Positions 56,501-64,000 of a stretch of 64,000 bases of DNA are shown here, one piece after another. The stretch's first letter is position 1, and every line of letters starts with the position of its first letter. The position numbers were made by a program, and so were the translations under genes. The notes under the pieces were generated by a model. The model was not told where the DNA came from. It saw nothing but the letters and a program-made list of their open reading frames with translations, and did not search any database. The DNA is taken from assembly GCF_020177055.1 (NCBI RefSeq), contig NZ_JAIQXT010000001.1:124001-188000 (forward strand). Direction: 5' to 3'. Source of the DNA: Sphingomonas sp. R647. Its GTDB lineage: Bacteria; Pseudomonadota; Alphaproteobacteria; Sphingomonadales; Sphingomonadaceae.

Positions 56501-56671
56501 GCTTTCGCGAAAGGCTGGGAGGCGTTCTTCTCGCTCCGCAACCTGCTGAACGAGCCGATCAACGTGATCGTGCCGGGCAGCCTCGCCACGACGGGCACCG
56601 TGGGCGACCATAGTGCAATCTACATCCACAATGGCCGCAGCGGCACATTTGGCGTGCGCGCGCGCTTCTAG
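53561..56671 (+). CDS. TonB-dependent receptor with carboxypeptidase-like regulatory domain
   Basis: 1036 residues from ATG 53561, preceded by AAGGGGG. Signal peptide, then a Pro/Ala-rich linker, a carboxypeptidase regulatory-like domain (about 52-125, GTLSGQIQNTATGEYLRNAI), TonB-box region (DEIVVVGSVREGD), plug (FLRGMPADYTQVTLNGAGLA) and a barrel ending in GVRARF. It is of the oligosaccharide-receptor type common in sphingomonads and xanthomonads. It follows the sugar-catabolic operon by 68 bases and precedes a PhoD-type phosphatase gene, so the ligand may be a sugar or a phosphorylated glycoconjugate (inference). No FecR pair is adjacent, consistent with lack of an STN domain. Confidence 0.92.
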   Translation: MKFRYLSGSAAAAVAVLLAPAAIAQSQSPASSGNAQAPDAGPQPASPGATSTAGEGTLSGQIQNTATGEYLRNAIIEIVDAAGKRRTATSGDAGRYEVRDLPAGDTMVRVVFTGYATLVQTVRIAAGSATELNVDMQPTGPQSADGDEIVVVGSVREGDARAIMNQRQSMDIKNVLSAESYGDIDDGNPAEFLKFMPGVDTDGSNGTAVNAFLRGMPADYTQVTLNGAGLATADANTGAGSARVFSFESMSLAGIDSIEISKTTSADVDANAPAGTINIRTKRAFDRRKRLLQVRLSGATHADLFDSRTRTGPDEGGFGGARFLPNADILYSESLFGKRLGVLASLGYTDTYIEREEITASRNYVPTARSSDPLAITSLALQTQARETSRLAATLNLDFRATDRLILSLATNLNRGTIYQQELTPTLTTGARTAGVTGDAALDFTTNQSASTRTLAVAGAVQYKINKTFAITPGFEWEHEGLRIDGFASYSRATSRYDSPAKGQVTSLTSAIGSTGNFSASRGNILDADWTIAQLSGPDWGDAASFTLTGRPTLRTTNGATSEVSLKSGAMNITYDTEVAGIPVVFKTGFKVQDAEYAFDNRSAANQYTYVGAMTNAEFLSAIRSNNQLSFSDAGASVRSLSGSTDIYLPSMGRVYDLFSQNPQDWQRSFTAANWYSANVENNARYRETTAAVYGMATATPFEQLRLRAGLRWEQTRTRSRAFDPLSAAAVQAAGYAVSASTGRATTIEGLEYQYLTNPRVDRKGRYDFFFPSASAKYLFGRSTELQLGYSRTILRPPVRALSGAWTIDEVDNIITAPNPSLEPAISDNFSARLARYFEPVGIVAINFYQNKVKGLFQEQELTAEEFGYTGTEYANYTFVTTTTVSGDAVNIRGIEFEFNHALTYLPSPLDGLSIRGSYMYNHPEVPIVRVADQVASFSLTYSKGPLKLFLNSVWTGDKYRSTTPTWFEERIDMNLSGSYAFAKGWEAFFSLRNLLNEPINVIVPGSLATTGTVGDHSAIYIHNGRSGTFGVRARF

Positions 56672-56721
56672 CGCGCGCATCGACCGCTAACACGACCTGA
56701 TTGCGCAAAGGATCCGTCACA

Positions 56722-58284
56722 ATGCACTTCGACCGCCGGACCATGATCCAGACGGCCAGCGGGCTGGTCCTGCTGGCGGGCTTTTCACCGCAGGGACTTT
56801 GGGCCGCGCCGCTCGAGGGCGATCCGTTCACGCTTGGCGTGGCGTCAGGCGACCCCTGGCCCGACGGGTTCGTCCTGTGGACACGCCTGGCACCAAAGCC
56901 GATGGAGCGTGGCGGTGGCATGCCGATGAAGGCAGTGGCGGTCAGCTGGGACGTGGCCGAGGATGCGCGCTTCGCGAAGATCGCGCAGACCGGAGAAGCC
57001 TATGCCCGCCCCGAACTCGGCCACAGCGTCCATGTCGAGGTCGCCGGCCTGAAGCCCGGACGTCGATATTGGTACCGCTTTCGTGTCGGCACCGCGATGA
57101 GCCAGACGGGGACGGTTCGTACCGCCCCGCCGGCCGGCGCACCGGTCGATCGCGTCCGGATCGCGGTTGCGGGATGTCAGCATTGGGAAGGTGGCTATTA
57201 CACCGCCTTCCAGCATCTGGCGCAGGAACCTGAGCTCGACGCCGTGTTCCACTATGGCGACTATATCTACGAACATTGGGCGCAGCGCGTCTGCCCGAAG
57301 ACCGACGGCAAGCCGGTGTGCGTGCGTGAACATATCGGCGATGAAACCTATTCGCTCGACGATTATCGCCGCCGTTATGCGCAGTACAAGTCCGATCCGG
57401 ATCTCCAGGCGGCGCACCGCTCGGTCGCGTTTCTCTCGACCTTTGACGACCATGAAGTCGACAATAACTGGGTAGGCTTTTTCGACGAGACCGGTACGCC
57501 GCGCACCGTCTTCCTGTTGCGCCGTTTTGCAGCGATGCAGGCATGGTATGAGCACATGCCGGTCCGCCGATCGCAGTTCCCACGCGCGCGCGACATGCTC
57601 GCCTATCGGCGGCTGGATTATGGCGGCCTGCTCCGCATCCATGTGCTCGATACCCGAAGCAATCGCAGCGATCAGGTCTGCGAGGATGGCAAGCGCAAGC
57701 CCTGTCCCCCTGCCGCTCACGATGGCGCCACGGTGCTCGGCGAGGGGCAGGAAAAGTGGCTGGACGAGGGGCTGGGCGGCAAGGCGCGGTGGAACCTGCT
57801 GGCCCAGCAAATTCTGGTCATGCCGTTCGACCGGCGCAAGGCCGACCAGAACGACCCCAACCTCGCGACCGATACCTGGGACGGCTATCGCCCGGCGCGC
57901 GCGCGCCTGATCGACAGCATTCGCCGACATCGACTGTCGAACGTCGTCATCGCCTCGGGGGACTATCACAAGCATTTTGCCGGCACCGTGCCGCTGCGCG
58001 AAGACGATCTCGACGGGGACATGGTGGCGACCGAATTTCTCGCGACGTCCATTTCGACCAATGGTGACGGTGGGCCAATCGCAGGCCACGGCACGCTGAT
58101 GCGCAACAATCCGCACGTCGCGCTGTTCGAGGACCGGCGCGGCTACCAGATTTTCGACATCACCAAAGACCGCTGGCTCACCGAGATCAAGGGGGTGGAC
58201 CAGGTCAGCCGGCCCGATGGCAAGCTATCGACCATTGCGCGCTTCGCCGTGACGCCGGATCGGGCCAAGCTCCACAAGGCTTGA
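56722..58284 (+). CDS. PhoD-like alkaline phosphatase/phosphodiesterase, Tat-exported
   Basis: 520 residues from ATG 56722. The signal contains a twin-arginine motif (DRRTMIQTASG). The N-terminal Ig-like PhoD_N domain has GVASGDPWPDGFVLWTRL; the catalytic domain has FHYGDYIYEHW, FDDHEVDNNW and ASGDYHKHF, which carry the iron/calcium ligands of PhoD enzymes. It hydrolyses phosphomonoesters or diesters in the periplasm. The gap to the TonB receptor stop is 50 bases, so the two are likely co-transcribed. Confidence 0.92.
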   Translation: MHFDRRTMIQTASGLVLLAGFSPQGLWAAPLEGDPFTLGVASGDPWPDGFVLWTRLAPKPMERGGGMPMKAVAVSWDVAEDARFAKIAQTGEAYARPELGHSVHVEVAGLKPGRRYWYRFRVGTAMSQTGTVRTAPPAGAPVDRVRIAVAGCQHWEGGYYTAFQHLAQEPELDAVFHYGDYIYEHWAQRVCPKTDGKPVCVREHIGDETYSLDDYRRRYAQYKSDPDLQAAHRSVAFLSTFDDHEVDNNWVGFFDETGTPRTVFLLRRFAAMQAWYEHMPVRRSQFPRARDMLAYRRLDYGGLLRIHVLDTRSNRSDQVCEDGKRKPCPPAAHDGATVLGEGQEKWLDEGLGGKARWNLLAQQILVMPFDRRKADQNDPNLATDTWDGYRPARARLIDSIRRHRLSNVVIASGDYHKHFAGTVPLREDDLDGDMVATEFLATSISTNGDGGPIAGHGTLMRNNPHVALFEDRRGYQIFDITKDRWLTEIKGVDQVSRPDGKLSTIARFAVTPDRAKLHKA

Positions 58285-58511
58285 GTGAGCGCGCCCCCTG
58301 CATTGAGGCGCACGACTCAAGCTTCACCGCGCAGTTGCCGCAGGCTGTAAGGAAATTCGCAACTGATCAGCTGAACGAAGCTGCTGCCGGGCTGTGGCAA
58401 CCAGGGCCCCCGGAACACTCAGGAGGACGTCTGCGGCAGCACGCCGGATGGAACCTGCCGCCTCGCGTGCATCAGCGTGAATTCACATTCCGATGCACGC
58501 CGCCTGCTCGA

Positions 58512-59291
58512 TCAGGTTCTTTTACGGATTTGACGACGCGCTTCGTCGGCGATCGGATGCAGCAGGTCGGCTGCCTCTGGCCCGCCGACCATGCCATAGC
58601 CCATGCCATTGTCGGCCCAGACATATCCGACGACCTCGCCGTCACGATGTCTGGCCATCGGTGCATTCTCGTCGCGCTGCTTCATCGGCCGCATCAACAT
58701 GGCGATGCGCCCCCCCTTTGCGTCATCGTACATGAGCAGGCCAGCCGGTCCGTTCCGGGTGGCTACGACACGCCCGCCCATGAGGCGATAGCCCGATCCC
58801 GACAGGTCCGGCAACGAAATCGGCATTGCGAGACGTTGCTCGACCCAGCGTACAAGGGCGTCGCTGTCCGCCGCCGCGATCTCGACGGGGTGGCCACCAT
58901 CCGGACCGAACACCGCATAGGCATAGGACGCCTCCTGAGCGAGCGCGTCGATACCGGCGGGGTGATCCATGCCGATACCGCGCAGCATCCAGCCACCGCC
59001 GCCCCCGGCGACAAGGAGAAGGCAAGCCGCCGCAGCCGCCCGCCAGCCGGTCCAGTGCGACCGGCGGCGAGCCGCCACAAGGTGGCCCAGATCAAGCTTC
59101 AGCGGCACAGGCTCGGCCGCGATCGGCCCGAGCTCGGCGCGCAGTGCCTCGCCCAGAGCGCCGAACCGCGCATAGCGCTCGGCGATCTCGGGATTGCTCT
59201 CAAGATAGGTTTCCACCTCCAACCGGCGGTCATCGGGCAACGCCCCGTCGACAAGCGCGTGAAGATCGTCTTCTGAGATCGGACGGCTCAT
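58512..59291 (-). CDS. Transmembrane anti-sigma factor
   Basis: 259 residues. The N-terminal cytoplasmic part (EDDLHALVDGALPDDRRLEV) has the anti-sigma helical pattern but lacks the HxxxCxxC of zinc-binding anti-sigma factors. One membrane helix follows (about 85-105, AAAAACLLLVAGGGGGW), then a periplasmic domain with GYRLMGGRVVATRNGPAGLL and YVWADNGMGYGMVGG. It is typical of ChrR-independent, RsiW-like regulators beside ECF sigma genes. It overlaps the sigma gene by four bases (ATGA). Confidence 0.85.
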   Translation of the reverse strand: MSRPISEDDLHALVDGALPDDRRLEVETYLESNPEIAERYARFGALGEALRAELGPIAAEPVPLKLDLGHLVAARRRSHWTGWRAAAAACLLLVAGGGGGWMLRGIGMDHPAGIDALAQEASYAYAVFGPDGGHPVEIAAADSDALVRWVEQRLAMPISLPDLSGSGYRLMGGRVVATRNGPAGLLMYDDAKGGRIAMLMRPMKQRDENAPMARHRDGEVVGYVWADNGMGYGMVGGPEAADLLHPIADEARRQIRKRT

Positions 59292-59818
59292 TTGACCCTC
59301 CTAAGCACAGTTCCAGTCGCCGCCAACCGATCAGGGCCATTGTCGAGCAACTGCGCCAGCCGATGTCGCGCCCGCGAGAGCCGGGACATCACCGTTCCGA
59401 CCGGAATGCCAAGCACCACCGCCGTTTCCGCATAGGAAAGCTCCTCGACCGAGACGAGCAGCAACACGCTGCGCTGGTCGTCGGGCAGCCATGCAAGCGC
59501 ATCGAGAATTCCGCGATGATGAAGCCGGTGTTCCTGCGCAGGAGCCGTCGCGAACGCGGCTTCATCCACGTCCTCGACCGTGACATGGACCCCGCGACGG
59601 GCGGTCTGCTTCAGCCGGTTGATCGCCAGATTGTGCAGGATGGTGAAGACCCATGTCCGCGCGTTGCCGTCAGACCGGCGCTGGTGCCAGCGGCTGATGA
59701 CGCGCTCCAGGCAATCCTGCACCAGATCGTCGGCGGCGCTCTGGTCGCGCAGCAGACTGCGCGCATAGCGGCGCAGCGCAGGGATCAACGGTTCGACCAG
59801 CGCCATCATGTCCTGCAC
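59288..59818 (-). CDS. ECF sigma factor
   Basis: 176 residues. Region 2: RSLLRDQSAADDLVQDCLERV and ARTWVFTILHNLAINRLKQ; region 4: LPDDQRSVLLLVSVEELSYAE and GIPVGTVMSRLSRARHRL. It follows the DUF305/propeller gene after 24 bases and is followed by its anti-sigma gene, so all three form one operon. The promoter of that operon and the divergent one share an exact GGGAATAAT-N13-TGTCT element, so this sigma factor probably reads both and controls its own synthesis. Confidence 0.92.
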   Translation of the reverse strand: MQDMMALVEPLIPALRRYARSLLRDQSAADDLVQDCLERVISRWHQRRSDGNARTWVFTILHNLAINRLKQTARRGVHVTVEDVDEAAFATAPAQEHRLHHRGILDALAWLPDDQRSVLLLVSVEELSYAETAVVLGIPVGTVMSRLSRARHRLAQLLDNGPDRLAATGTVLRRVK

Positions 59819-59842
59819 GCTCTTCTCCCGGACGCATCGTCG

Positions 59843-61642
59843 TCACGACGCGCGCGATTGCACCTGAACCGGCGGTCCATAGGCGCTCGTGGTACCCGGC
59901 ATGATCACGAGGAACCGCGCGCGATCGCCCGTCGCATCGCGCACGACCTGTCGGATCGGTCCCACCGCGGTGACAACCGCCGCGCCAGCCGGGTTCGTCA
60001 TGAAGCCCGCCAACGGCTCGATCGCGCCGCCGCCATCGGGCCGGGCCGCCAGTGCGAGTACATAAGGCTTGCGTGGTTCCAGTCCGGCGACCGCCGCCTG
60101 CAGCACCTGCGTCAACCCCTGGTCGAACAGCGCGACGCTGGTCGCAGTTGAACCCGATGACGGGCCGACCGGGTCCAGCGTGAGCTGGACAGCCTGCGAC
60201 GCGAGGCCGAGCGGTGTGAGCCCGGTGGTTCCGCTGCCGGAGGGGACCGCATTGGGTACATAGACGACGGCTTGCGGCGCCTGACCGACCGGGATCTGCG
60301 CGACCACGCGCTGGCTTGTCGTGTCGATCGCGGCGATCATGTCGGCATTCTCCAGGCCGACATAAATACGGCTGCCGTCCCCCGAAGGCCAGAGTCCGTG
60401 GGGCAGCTGGCCGACGGGGATCGTCGCGACGTGCGCGAAGCTGTCCGTACGAAACACCTTCACGACATTGAGCCCCCCGATCGTGACATAGGCGAAGGTG
60501 CCGGCCGCCGTTCGGGCGAAATTGACATGGTTGGTCAGCGGCCCGGTGTCGATCGTGCGGATGATGCCAAAGGGCGGGCGCGCGTCAAAGACCATCACGC
60601 GCCCGATGTCCTTCAGCGTCAACCAGACCTGCGTTCCGTCGGGGCTCGCCGCAATGTTCGGACAGAAGGGCGAGTCCTGCTTGATCCGCCCGACGATCTG
60701 ATGATCGGCCAGCCGGATCGCGACCGTCTGCGCGGTGAAGGACGAGCAGACATAGCCATAGACGCCGTCCGGGGAGAAGATCTGCATGCCCGGCCCGGCG
60801 GTCACCCGAATGCGCTTCGTCTCGGCAAATGTCGTGGTATCGAGCACTGCGATATAGTCTTCGCCGCGGACCGTAACCCATAGCTCGCGGCCATCGGGCG
60901 TGAAGAAGGCCTCGTGTGGCGACCGCCCGACATATGTCGTCGCCTTCACCGTGTTGGTCGCGGTGTCGATGAAGGTCACCGAATTGGAGCCGATCGACAC
61001 GACCGCGAGCGTCTTGCCATCCGGCGCAAAGCCAAGGCCGTGGACGAGCAACTGGCCGCGATAGAGCGGGCTGAGACTGGCGGGCTGCGGATCGCCCAGC
61101 CGGATGACGCCGAGCAGGCGGTTCGTCGCTGGCTCGATGACCGATACCGTATTCGAGAATTGGTCGGCGGCATAAACCCGGTCGTTCGAGCTGATCCGCG
61201 TTTCCGCCGCTGGGACGGGCTGCGACGGTTGGCCGGCACGCGACGCGGCTGGCGTTGCGTCGATCCCGACTGCCAGCCGCATCGCCCGGATTTCGTCTTC
61301 CTGGGTGACGATGATTTCCTGCGCGAGCCGTCTGACCGCGACGTTACGGCTCGACCGCAGCACGGCGCGGGCCATATCGATCGCGCCCTGATGATGCGGG
61401 ATCATCATGGTGACGAAATCCTTGTCGATATCGCCGGTCGGCGCGACGTGCATGTCCGCCATCATACGCTCCATCGCCACGTCGTTCTCGGCCAGGAAGG
61501 CGGCGGCCTCGGGCGAGAATTTCGTGCTCGGCCGGTCCGCCGACCCGGCGTGGTGATGGGCATGCTGCGCCGAGGCCGGAGCGAGCGCGATCGCCGCGAT
61601 ACCGATCGCGAACGCTACACCTGCATGTCTTGCACTTTTCAT
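59843..61642 (-). CDS. Exported DUF305 / YVTN beta-propeller fusion protein
   Basis: 599 residues with a signal peptide (cleaved near PASAQ). Residues about 40-135 form a DUF305 ferritin-like helical domain with MMIPHHQGAIDMA, a possible metal site together with upstream histidines (HAHHHAG). Residues about 155-480 contain YVTN-type propeller blades (VYAADQFSNTVSVIEPATN, VTFIDTATNTVKATTYVGRS). The last 120 residues are a beta-sandwich-like end (VQLTLDPVGPSSGSTATSVA). This order of domains is uncommon to my knowledge. It is the first gene of the ECF operon and probably a periplasmic protein that responds to, or deals with, the stress sensed there. Confidence 0.85.
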   Translation of the reverse strand: MKSARHAGVAFAIGIAAIALAPASAQHAHHHAGSADRPSTKFSPEAAAFLAENDVAMERMMADMHVAPTGDIDKDFVTMMIPHHQGAIDMARAVLRSSRNVAVRRLAQEIIVTQEDEIRAMRLAVGIDATPAASRAGQPSQPVPAAETRISSNDRVYAADQFSNTVSVIEPATNRLLGVIRLGDPQPASLSPLYRGQLLVHGLGFAPDGKTLAVVSIGSNSVTFIDTATNTVKATTYVGRSPHEAFFTPDGRELWVTVRGEDYIAVLDTTTFAETKRIRVTAGPGMQIFSPDGVYGYVCSSFTAQTVAIRLADHQIVGRIKQDSPFCPNIAASPDGTQVWLTLKDIGRVMVFDARPPFGIIRTIDTGPLTNHVNFARTAAGTFAYVTIGGLNVVKVFRTDSFAHVATIPVGQLPHGLWPSGDGSRIYVGLENADMIAAIDTTSQRVVAQIPVGQAPQAVVYVPNAVPSGSGTTGLTPLGLASQAVQLTLDPVGPSSGSTATSVALFDQGLTQVLQAAVAGLEPRKPYVLALAARPDGGGAIEPLAGFMTNPAGAAVVTAVGPIRQVVRDATGDRARFLVIMPGTTSAYGPPVQVQSRAS

Positions 61643-61675
61643 GTCACCATCCCTCCGCCATTCGCGATGATCGGT

Positions 61676-61702
61676 AGACAGTCGCGCAAGCCGATTATTC
61701 CC
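61676..61702 (-). promoter_or_regulatory. ECF-type promoter of the DUF305/sigma/anti-sigma operon
   Basis: On the minus strand GGGAATAAT (61702-61694), 13 bases, TGTCT (61680-61676), ending 34 bases before the ATG at 61642. Spacing fits -35 and -10 elements of an ECF promoter. The same element with identical spacing occurs in the divergent orientation. Confidence 0.7.
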
Positions 61703-61755
61703 GCCGTCGAAATTTTATCCCGATTGGCGGGTCCGCGAATTTTCTATTCGGCGTC

Positions 61756-61782
61756 GGGAATAATACTCCGCATCGATTGTCT
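61756..61782 (+). promoter_or_regulatory. ECF-type promoter of the hydrolase/GMC operon
   Basis: GGGAATAAT (61756-61764), 13 bases, TGTCT (61778-61782), 33 bases before the ATG at 61815. It is identical in both boxes and in spacing to the divergent element at 61676-61702. The 13 spacer bases differ, so only the boxes are conserved, which argues for a real binding site. Confidence 0.7.
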
Positions 61783-61814
61783 TTCGTGGATCACAACCAC
61801 GAGGGACTTTGATC

Positions 61815-62603
61815 ATGGTAGCCAGAGCGGCCATCGCGGCCTTGTTTGCGCTTTCCGCTTCGGCGACCGCGCAATCGACACCGGACCCCAAATCAGGAAC
61901 AGCACAGAGGCCGACGCGCAACGTCGTTCTCGTGCACGGCGCCTTTGCCGACGGATCGGGCTGGCGGCGGGTCTATGATGACCTGATCGCGCGCGGCTAT
62001 CGCGTGACCATTGTCCAGAACCCGCTCACCTCGCTGGCGGATGATGTCGCGGCGACCCGCCGTGCCCTTGACCGACAGGATGGCCCGGCCGTGCTGGTCG
62101 GGCATAGCTGGGGCGGGACGGTGATCACCGAAGCGGGCGTGCATCCAAAGGTCAGCGCGCTCGTCTATGTTTCCGCGCTGTCGCCCGATGCCGGGCAGAC
62201 CACTGCGCAGCTCTACAAGGGCTATACCACGCCGCCCGAATTCGTGATCGACACGCACGCCGACGGGTTCGGTTTTATCAGGGCCGAGAATTTTCGCGCG
62301 GGCTTCGCCGCCGATGCCTCCCCGGCGGATGCGGCCTTTTTGCGCGACTCGCAGGTGCCGATCAACATGGCGGCCTTTGGTACGGTGCTCAAACATGCCG
62401 CCTGGCGCGCAAAGCCGAGCTGGGCGGTGATCGCAACTCACGATCGCGCATTCGATCCGCGCATGCTCCACGATATGGCCCGTCGCATCGGCGCCAAGGT
62501 CACCCAAGTTCCTGCGAGCCATGCGGTCTTCATGACCCAGCCAAAGGTCGTCGCCGATGTCATCGACGACGCTGCCCGTCAGGTCTCGGCGGCAAGTACC
62601 TAA
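61815..62603 (+). CDS. Exported alpha/beta hydrolase
   Basis: 262 residues from ATG 61815; TTG 61809 is less likely. A signal peptide (cleaved near ATAQS) precedes an alpha/beta-hydrolase fold with oxyanion segment VLVHGAFADGSGW, nucleophile Ser98 in GHSWGG and a final histidine in VPASHAVFMTQP. Relatives are often annotated as hydrolases or esterases of salicylate-esterase/EstC type. Its promoter matches that of the divergent ECF operon, so it is probably part of a stress response, and it is followed by a GMC oxidoreductase gene. Confidence 0.88.
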   Translation: MVARAAIAALFALSASATAQSTPDPKSGTAQRPTRNVVLVHGAFADGSGWRRVYDDLIARGYRVTIVQNPLTSLADDVAATRRALDRQDGPAVLVGHSWGGTVITEAGVHPKVSALVYVSALSPDAGQTTAQLYKGYTTPPEFVIDTHADGFGFIRAENFRAGFAADASPADAAFLRDSQVPINMAAFGTVLKHAAWRAKPSWAVIATHDRAFDPRMLHDMARRIGAKVTQVPASHAVFMTQPKVVADVIDDAARQVSAAST

Positions 62604-62704
62604 CCACCCCGGTTTCAACCCCGACCCGGATTTCCGATGCGCGTGCGGTGGCGTTTCCACCAGTCGCGCAATGGCGGAGCCGTGTCCGATCGAAAGACAA
62701 TCTC

Positions 62705-64000
62705 ATGACCAATCACGCCAGTCCTGCCCAAATCGCCGATTTCGAGCGCCGCGCACGCGAGAACCAGATGCGGCTCACCGCCAATCTGAAACCATCCTAT
62801 GATTTCATCGTCTGCGGCGGCGGATCCTCCGGCTGCGTTATCGCCCGGCGCCTTGCCGAGAATGCCGACTGCCACGTGCTGCTGATCGAAGCAGGGGGCG
62901 ATGATGCGGCCGAAAGCGTGCTCGACCCGGCGCTGTGGCCGACCAATCTGGGCAGCGCGCGCGACTGGGGCTTTCAGGCCGTGCCGAGCCCGCATCTCGA
63001 CGGCCGCGCGCTGTCGATGGCGATGGGCAAGGGGCTTGGCGGCGGATCGAGCGTCAACGTCATGGTCTGGGCGCATGGCCATCGCAGCGACTGGGACCAT
63101 TATGCCGCTGAATCCGGCGATCCGGCCTGGGGCGCCGATGCGGTCCAGGCGATCTATCGCCGGATCGAGAACTGGCAGGGTGTGCCTGACCCGGATCATC
63201 GCGGCAGCGGCGGCCCCGTCTGGGTGCAGCCTGCCGCCGATCCCAGCCCGCTTGCCGGCGCCCTGCTCGATGCCGCACAGGAACTCGGCATCCCGCGCTT
63301 CGACAGCCCCAATGGGCGGATGATGGCGGGCGCTGGCGGTGCCGCGATTTCCGACATGCTGGTGCGCGACGGGCGCCGCCACTCGCTCTACCGCGCCTAT
63401 CTGCGGCCCTTTGCCGACCGCCCCAACCTGACCATCCTCACCGATACGCTCGTCCGGCGCATCCTGTTCACCGGACGCCGCGCAACCGGTGTCGAGATCG
63501 AGCGGGCGGGCGAAATCCGGTCGATCGGCGTCGGCAGCGAGGTGATCGTGTCGACCGGCGCGATCAACACGCCCAGGCTGCTCATGCTGTCGGGTCTGGG
63601 CAAGCGCCGGGACCTCGCGCGCTTCGACATCCCGCTGGTCGAGCACATTACCGGCGTCGGCCAGAATCTGCAGGATCATGTCGCCTTTTGCTGCACCTGG
63701 GAATATCGCCAGCCGCTTGCCCCGCGCAACAACGGGAGCGAGGCGACGCTCTACTGGAAGTCGCGGCCCGAACTGACCGCGCCCGACCTGCTGTTGTGCC
63801 AGGTGGAATTCCCGGTGCCGAGCGAGCGCACTACCGCGCTCGGCGTGCCCGAGCATGGCTGGACGATGTTCGGCGGGCTTGCCCATCCGCAAAGCCGCGG
63901 CGATGTGCGGCTCGCATCGAGCGATCCGCATGCAGCGCCGGTGGTCGATCCCAGGATGCTGTCCGATCCGGCCGACGTCGCGGCGGCGCGGGCATGCGTC
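62705..64000 (+). CDS. GMC-family FAD-dependent oxidoreductase (cut by window edge)
   Basis: The plus-strand frame is open from ATG 62705 to the window end, 432 codons without a stop. The FAD-binding motif is CGGGSSGCVIARRLAEN with Glu at the end of strand 2 (LLIEAGG). The GMC signatures GKGLGGGSSVNVMVWAHG and STGAINTPRLLMLSGLG follow, then VGQNLQDHV. The catalytic His/Asn of the C-terminus lies beyond the window. Such enzymes oxidise alcohols, choline or aryl alcohols. It lies 101 bases after the alpha/beta hydrolase on the same strand and probably shares its ECF promoter. Confidence 0.9.
   Translation, partial: MTNHASPAQIADFERRARENQMRLTANLKPSYDFIVCGGGSSGCVIARRLAENADCHVLLIEAGGDDAAESVLDPALWPTNLGSARDWGFQAVPSPHLDGRALSMAMGKGLGGGSSVNVMVWAHGHRSDWDHYAAESGDPAWGADAVQAIYRRIENWQGVPDPDHRGSGGPVWVQPAADPSPLAGALLDAAQELGIPRFDSPNGRMMAGAGGAAISDMLVRDGRRHSLYRAYLRPFADRPNLTILTDTLVRRILFTGRRATGVEIERAGEIRSIGVGSEVIVSTGAINTPRLLMLSGLGKRRDLARFDIPLVEHITGVGQNLQDHVAFCCTWEYRQPLAPRNNGSEATLYWKSRPELTAPDLLLCQVEFPVPSERTTALGVPEHGWTMFGGLAHPQSRGDVRLASSDPHAAPVVDPRMLSDPADVAAARACV

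Noticed and set aside
62615-63931. Long minus-strand open frame of 438 codons
   Set aside because: Antisense shadow of the GMC oxidoreductase gene; composition is Arg/His/Gly-rich with no family pattern.
1-64000. tRNA, rRNA, CRISPR arrays, insertion-sequence transposases and prophage genes
   Set aside because: Looked for and not found. No regularly spaced repeats and no transposase or integrase motifs were seen, although two gene fragments show past rearrangement.

Overview
The window looks like chromosomal DNA of an alphaproteobacterium of the Sphingomonas type. Base composition is GC-rich, three large TonB-dependent receptors carry N-terminal STN or carboxypeptidase-like domains, two FecI/FecR surface-signalling pairs are present, and many genes overlap by ATGA. 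This is inferred from gene content; no rRNA or tRNA gene was seen. Both ends cut genes: a CHASE4 signalling protein on the left and a GMC oxidoreductase on the right.

Layout. 1-6780: CHASE4 protein, TorF-like porin coupled to a TonB receptor, hybrid histidine kinase. 6753-7134: a decayed internal piece of a chromate transporter, into which the kinase reading frame ends. 7139-16366: a putative biosynthetic locus. It has an ACP / fatty acyl-AMP ligase / B12-type radical SAM operon, a TPR plus alpha/beta-hydrolase-like protein with Cys at the nucleophile elbow, a 47-residue peptide with a lasso-type leader, a lasso-cyclase-type asparagine synthetase homologue, an HprK-type kinase, a PqqD-like recognition protein and a lipoprotein. 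16707-24538: ECF sigma, FecR, TonB receptor and M16 peptidase in one direction. 25082-28368: HD-GYP protein and an AraC/SDR pair. 28854-38286: a second ECF sigma/FecR/TonB receptor set followed by a TolB-propeller amidohydrolase and an amidase. 38343-38800: an nnrD remnant. 38876-41464: intact chrA and two small proteins. 41907-43283: an atypical chemoreceptor. 43920-53492: a divergent carbohydrate catabolic island under a DeoR regulator, with MFS permease, class II aldolase, FAD enzyme, transaldolase-like aldolase, two FGGY kinases, HAD phosphatase and SDR. A TonB receptor and PhoD phosphatase follow. 58512-64000: a DUF305/YVTN-propeller protein in an operon with an ECF sigma and anti-sigma, divergent from an alpha/beta hydrolase and a GMC oxidoreductase.

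The two observations most worth following are these. First, the peptide locus has the leader, cyclase, recognition element and kinase of a phosphorylated lasso-peptide pathway, but no recognisable B2 protease or exporter, a core without the usual ring acceptor, and a fatty-acyl activation operon beside it. Second, the gap at 61643-61814 holds two divergent, exactly matching ECF-type promoter elements (GGGAATAAT-N13-TGTCT) that tie the ECF operon to the hydrolase/oxidoreductase operon. Decay is visible at several points (chrA fragment, nnrD fragment, an interrupted frame near 43.5 kb), which suggests an accessory region with turnover.
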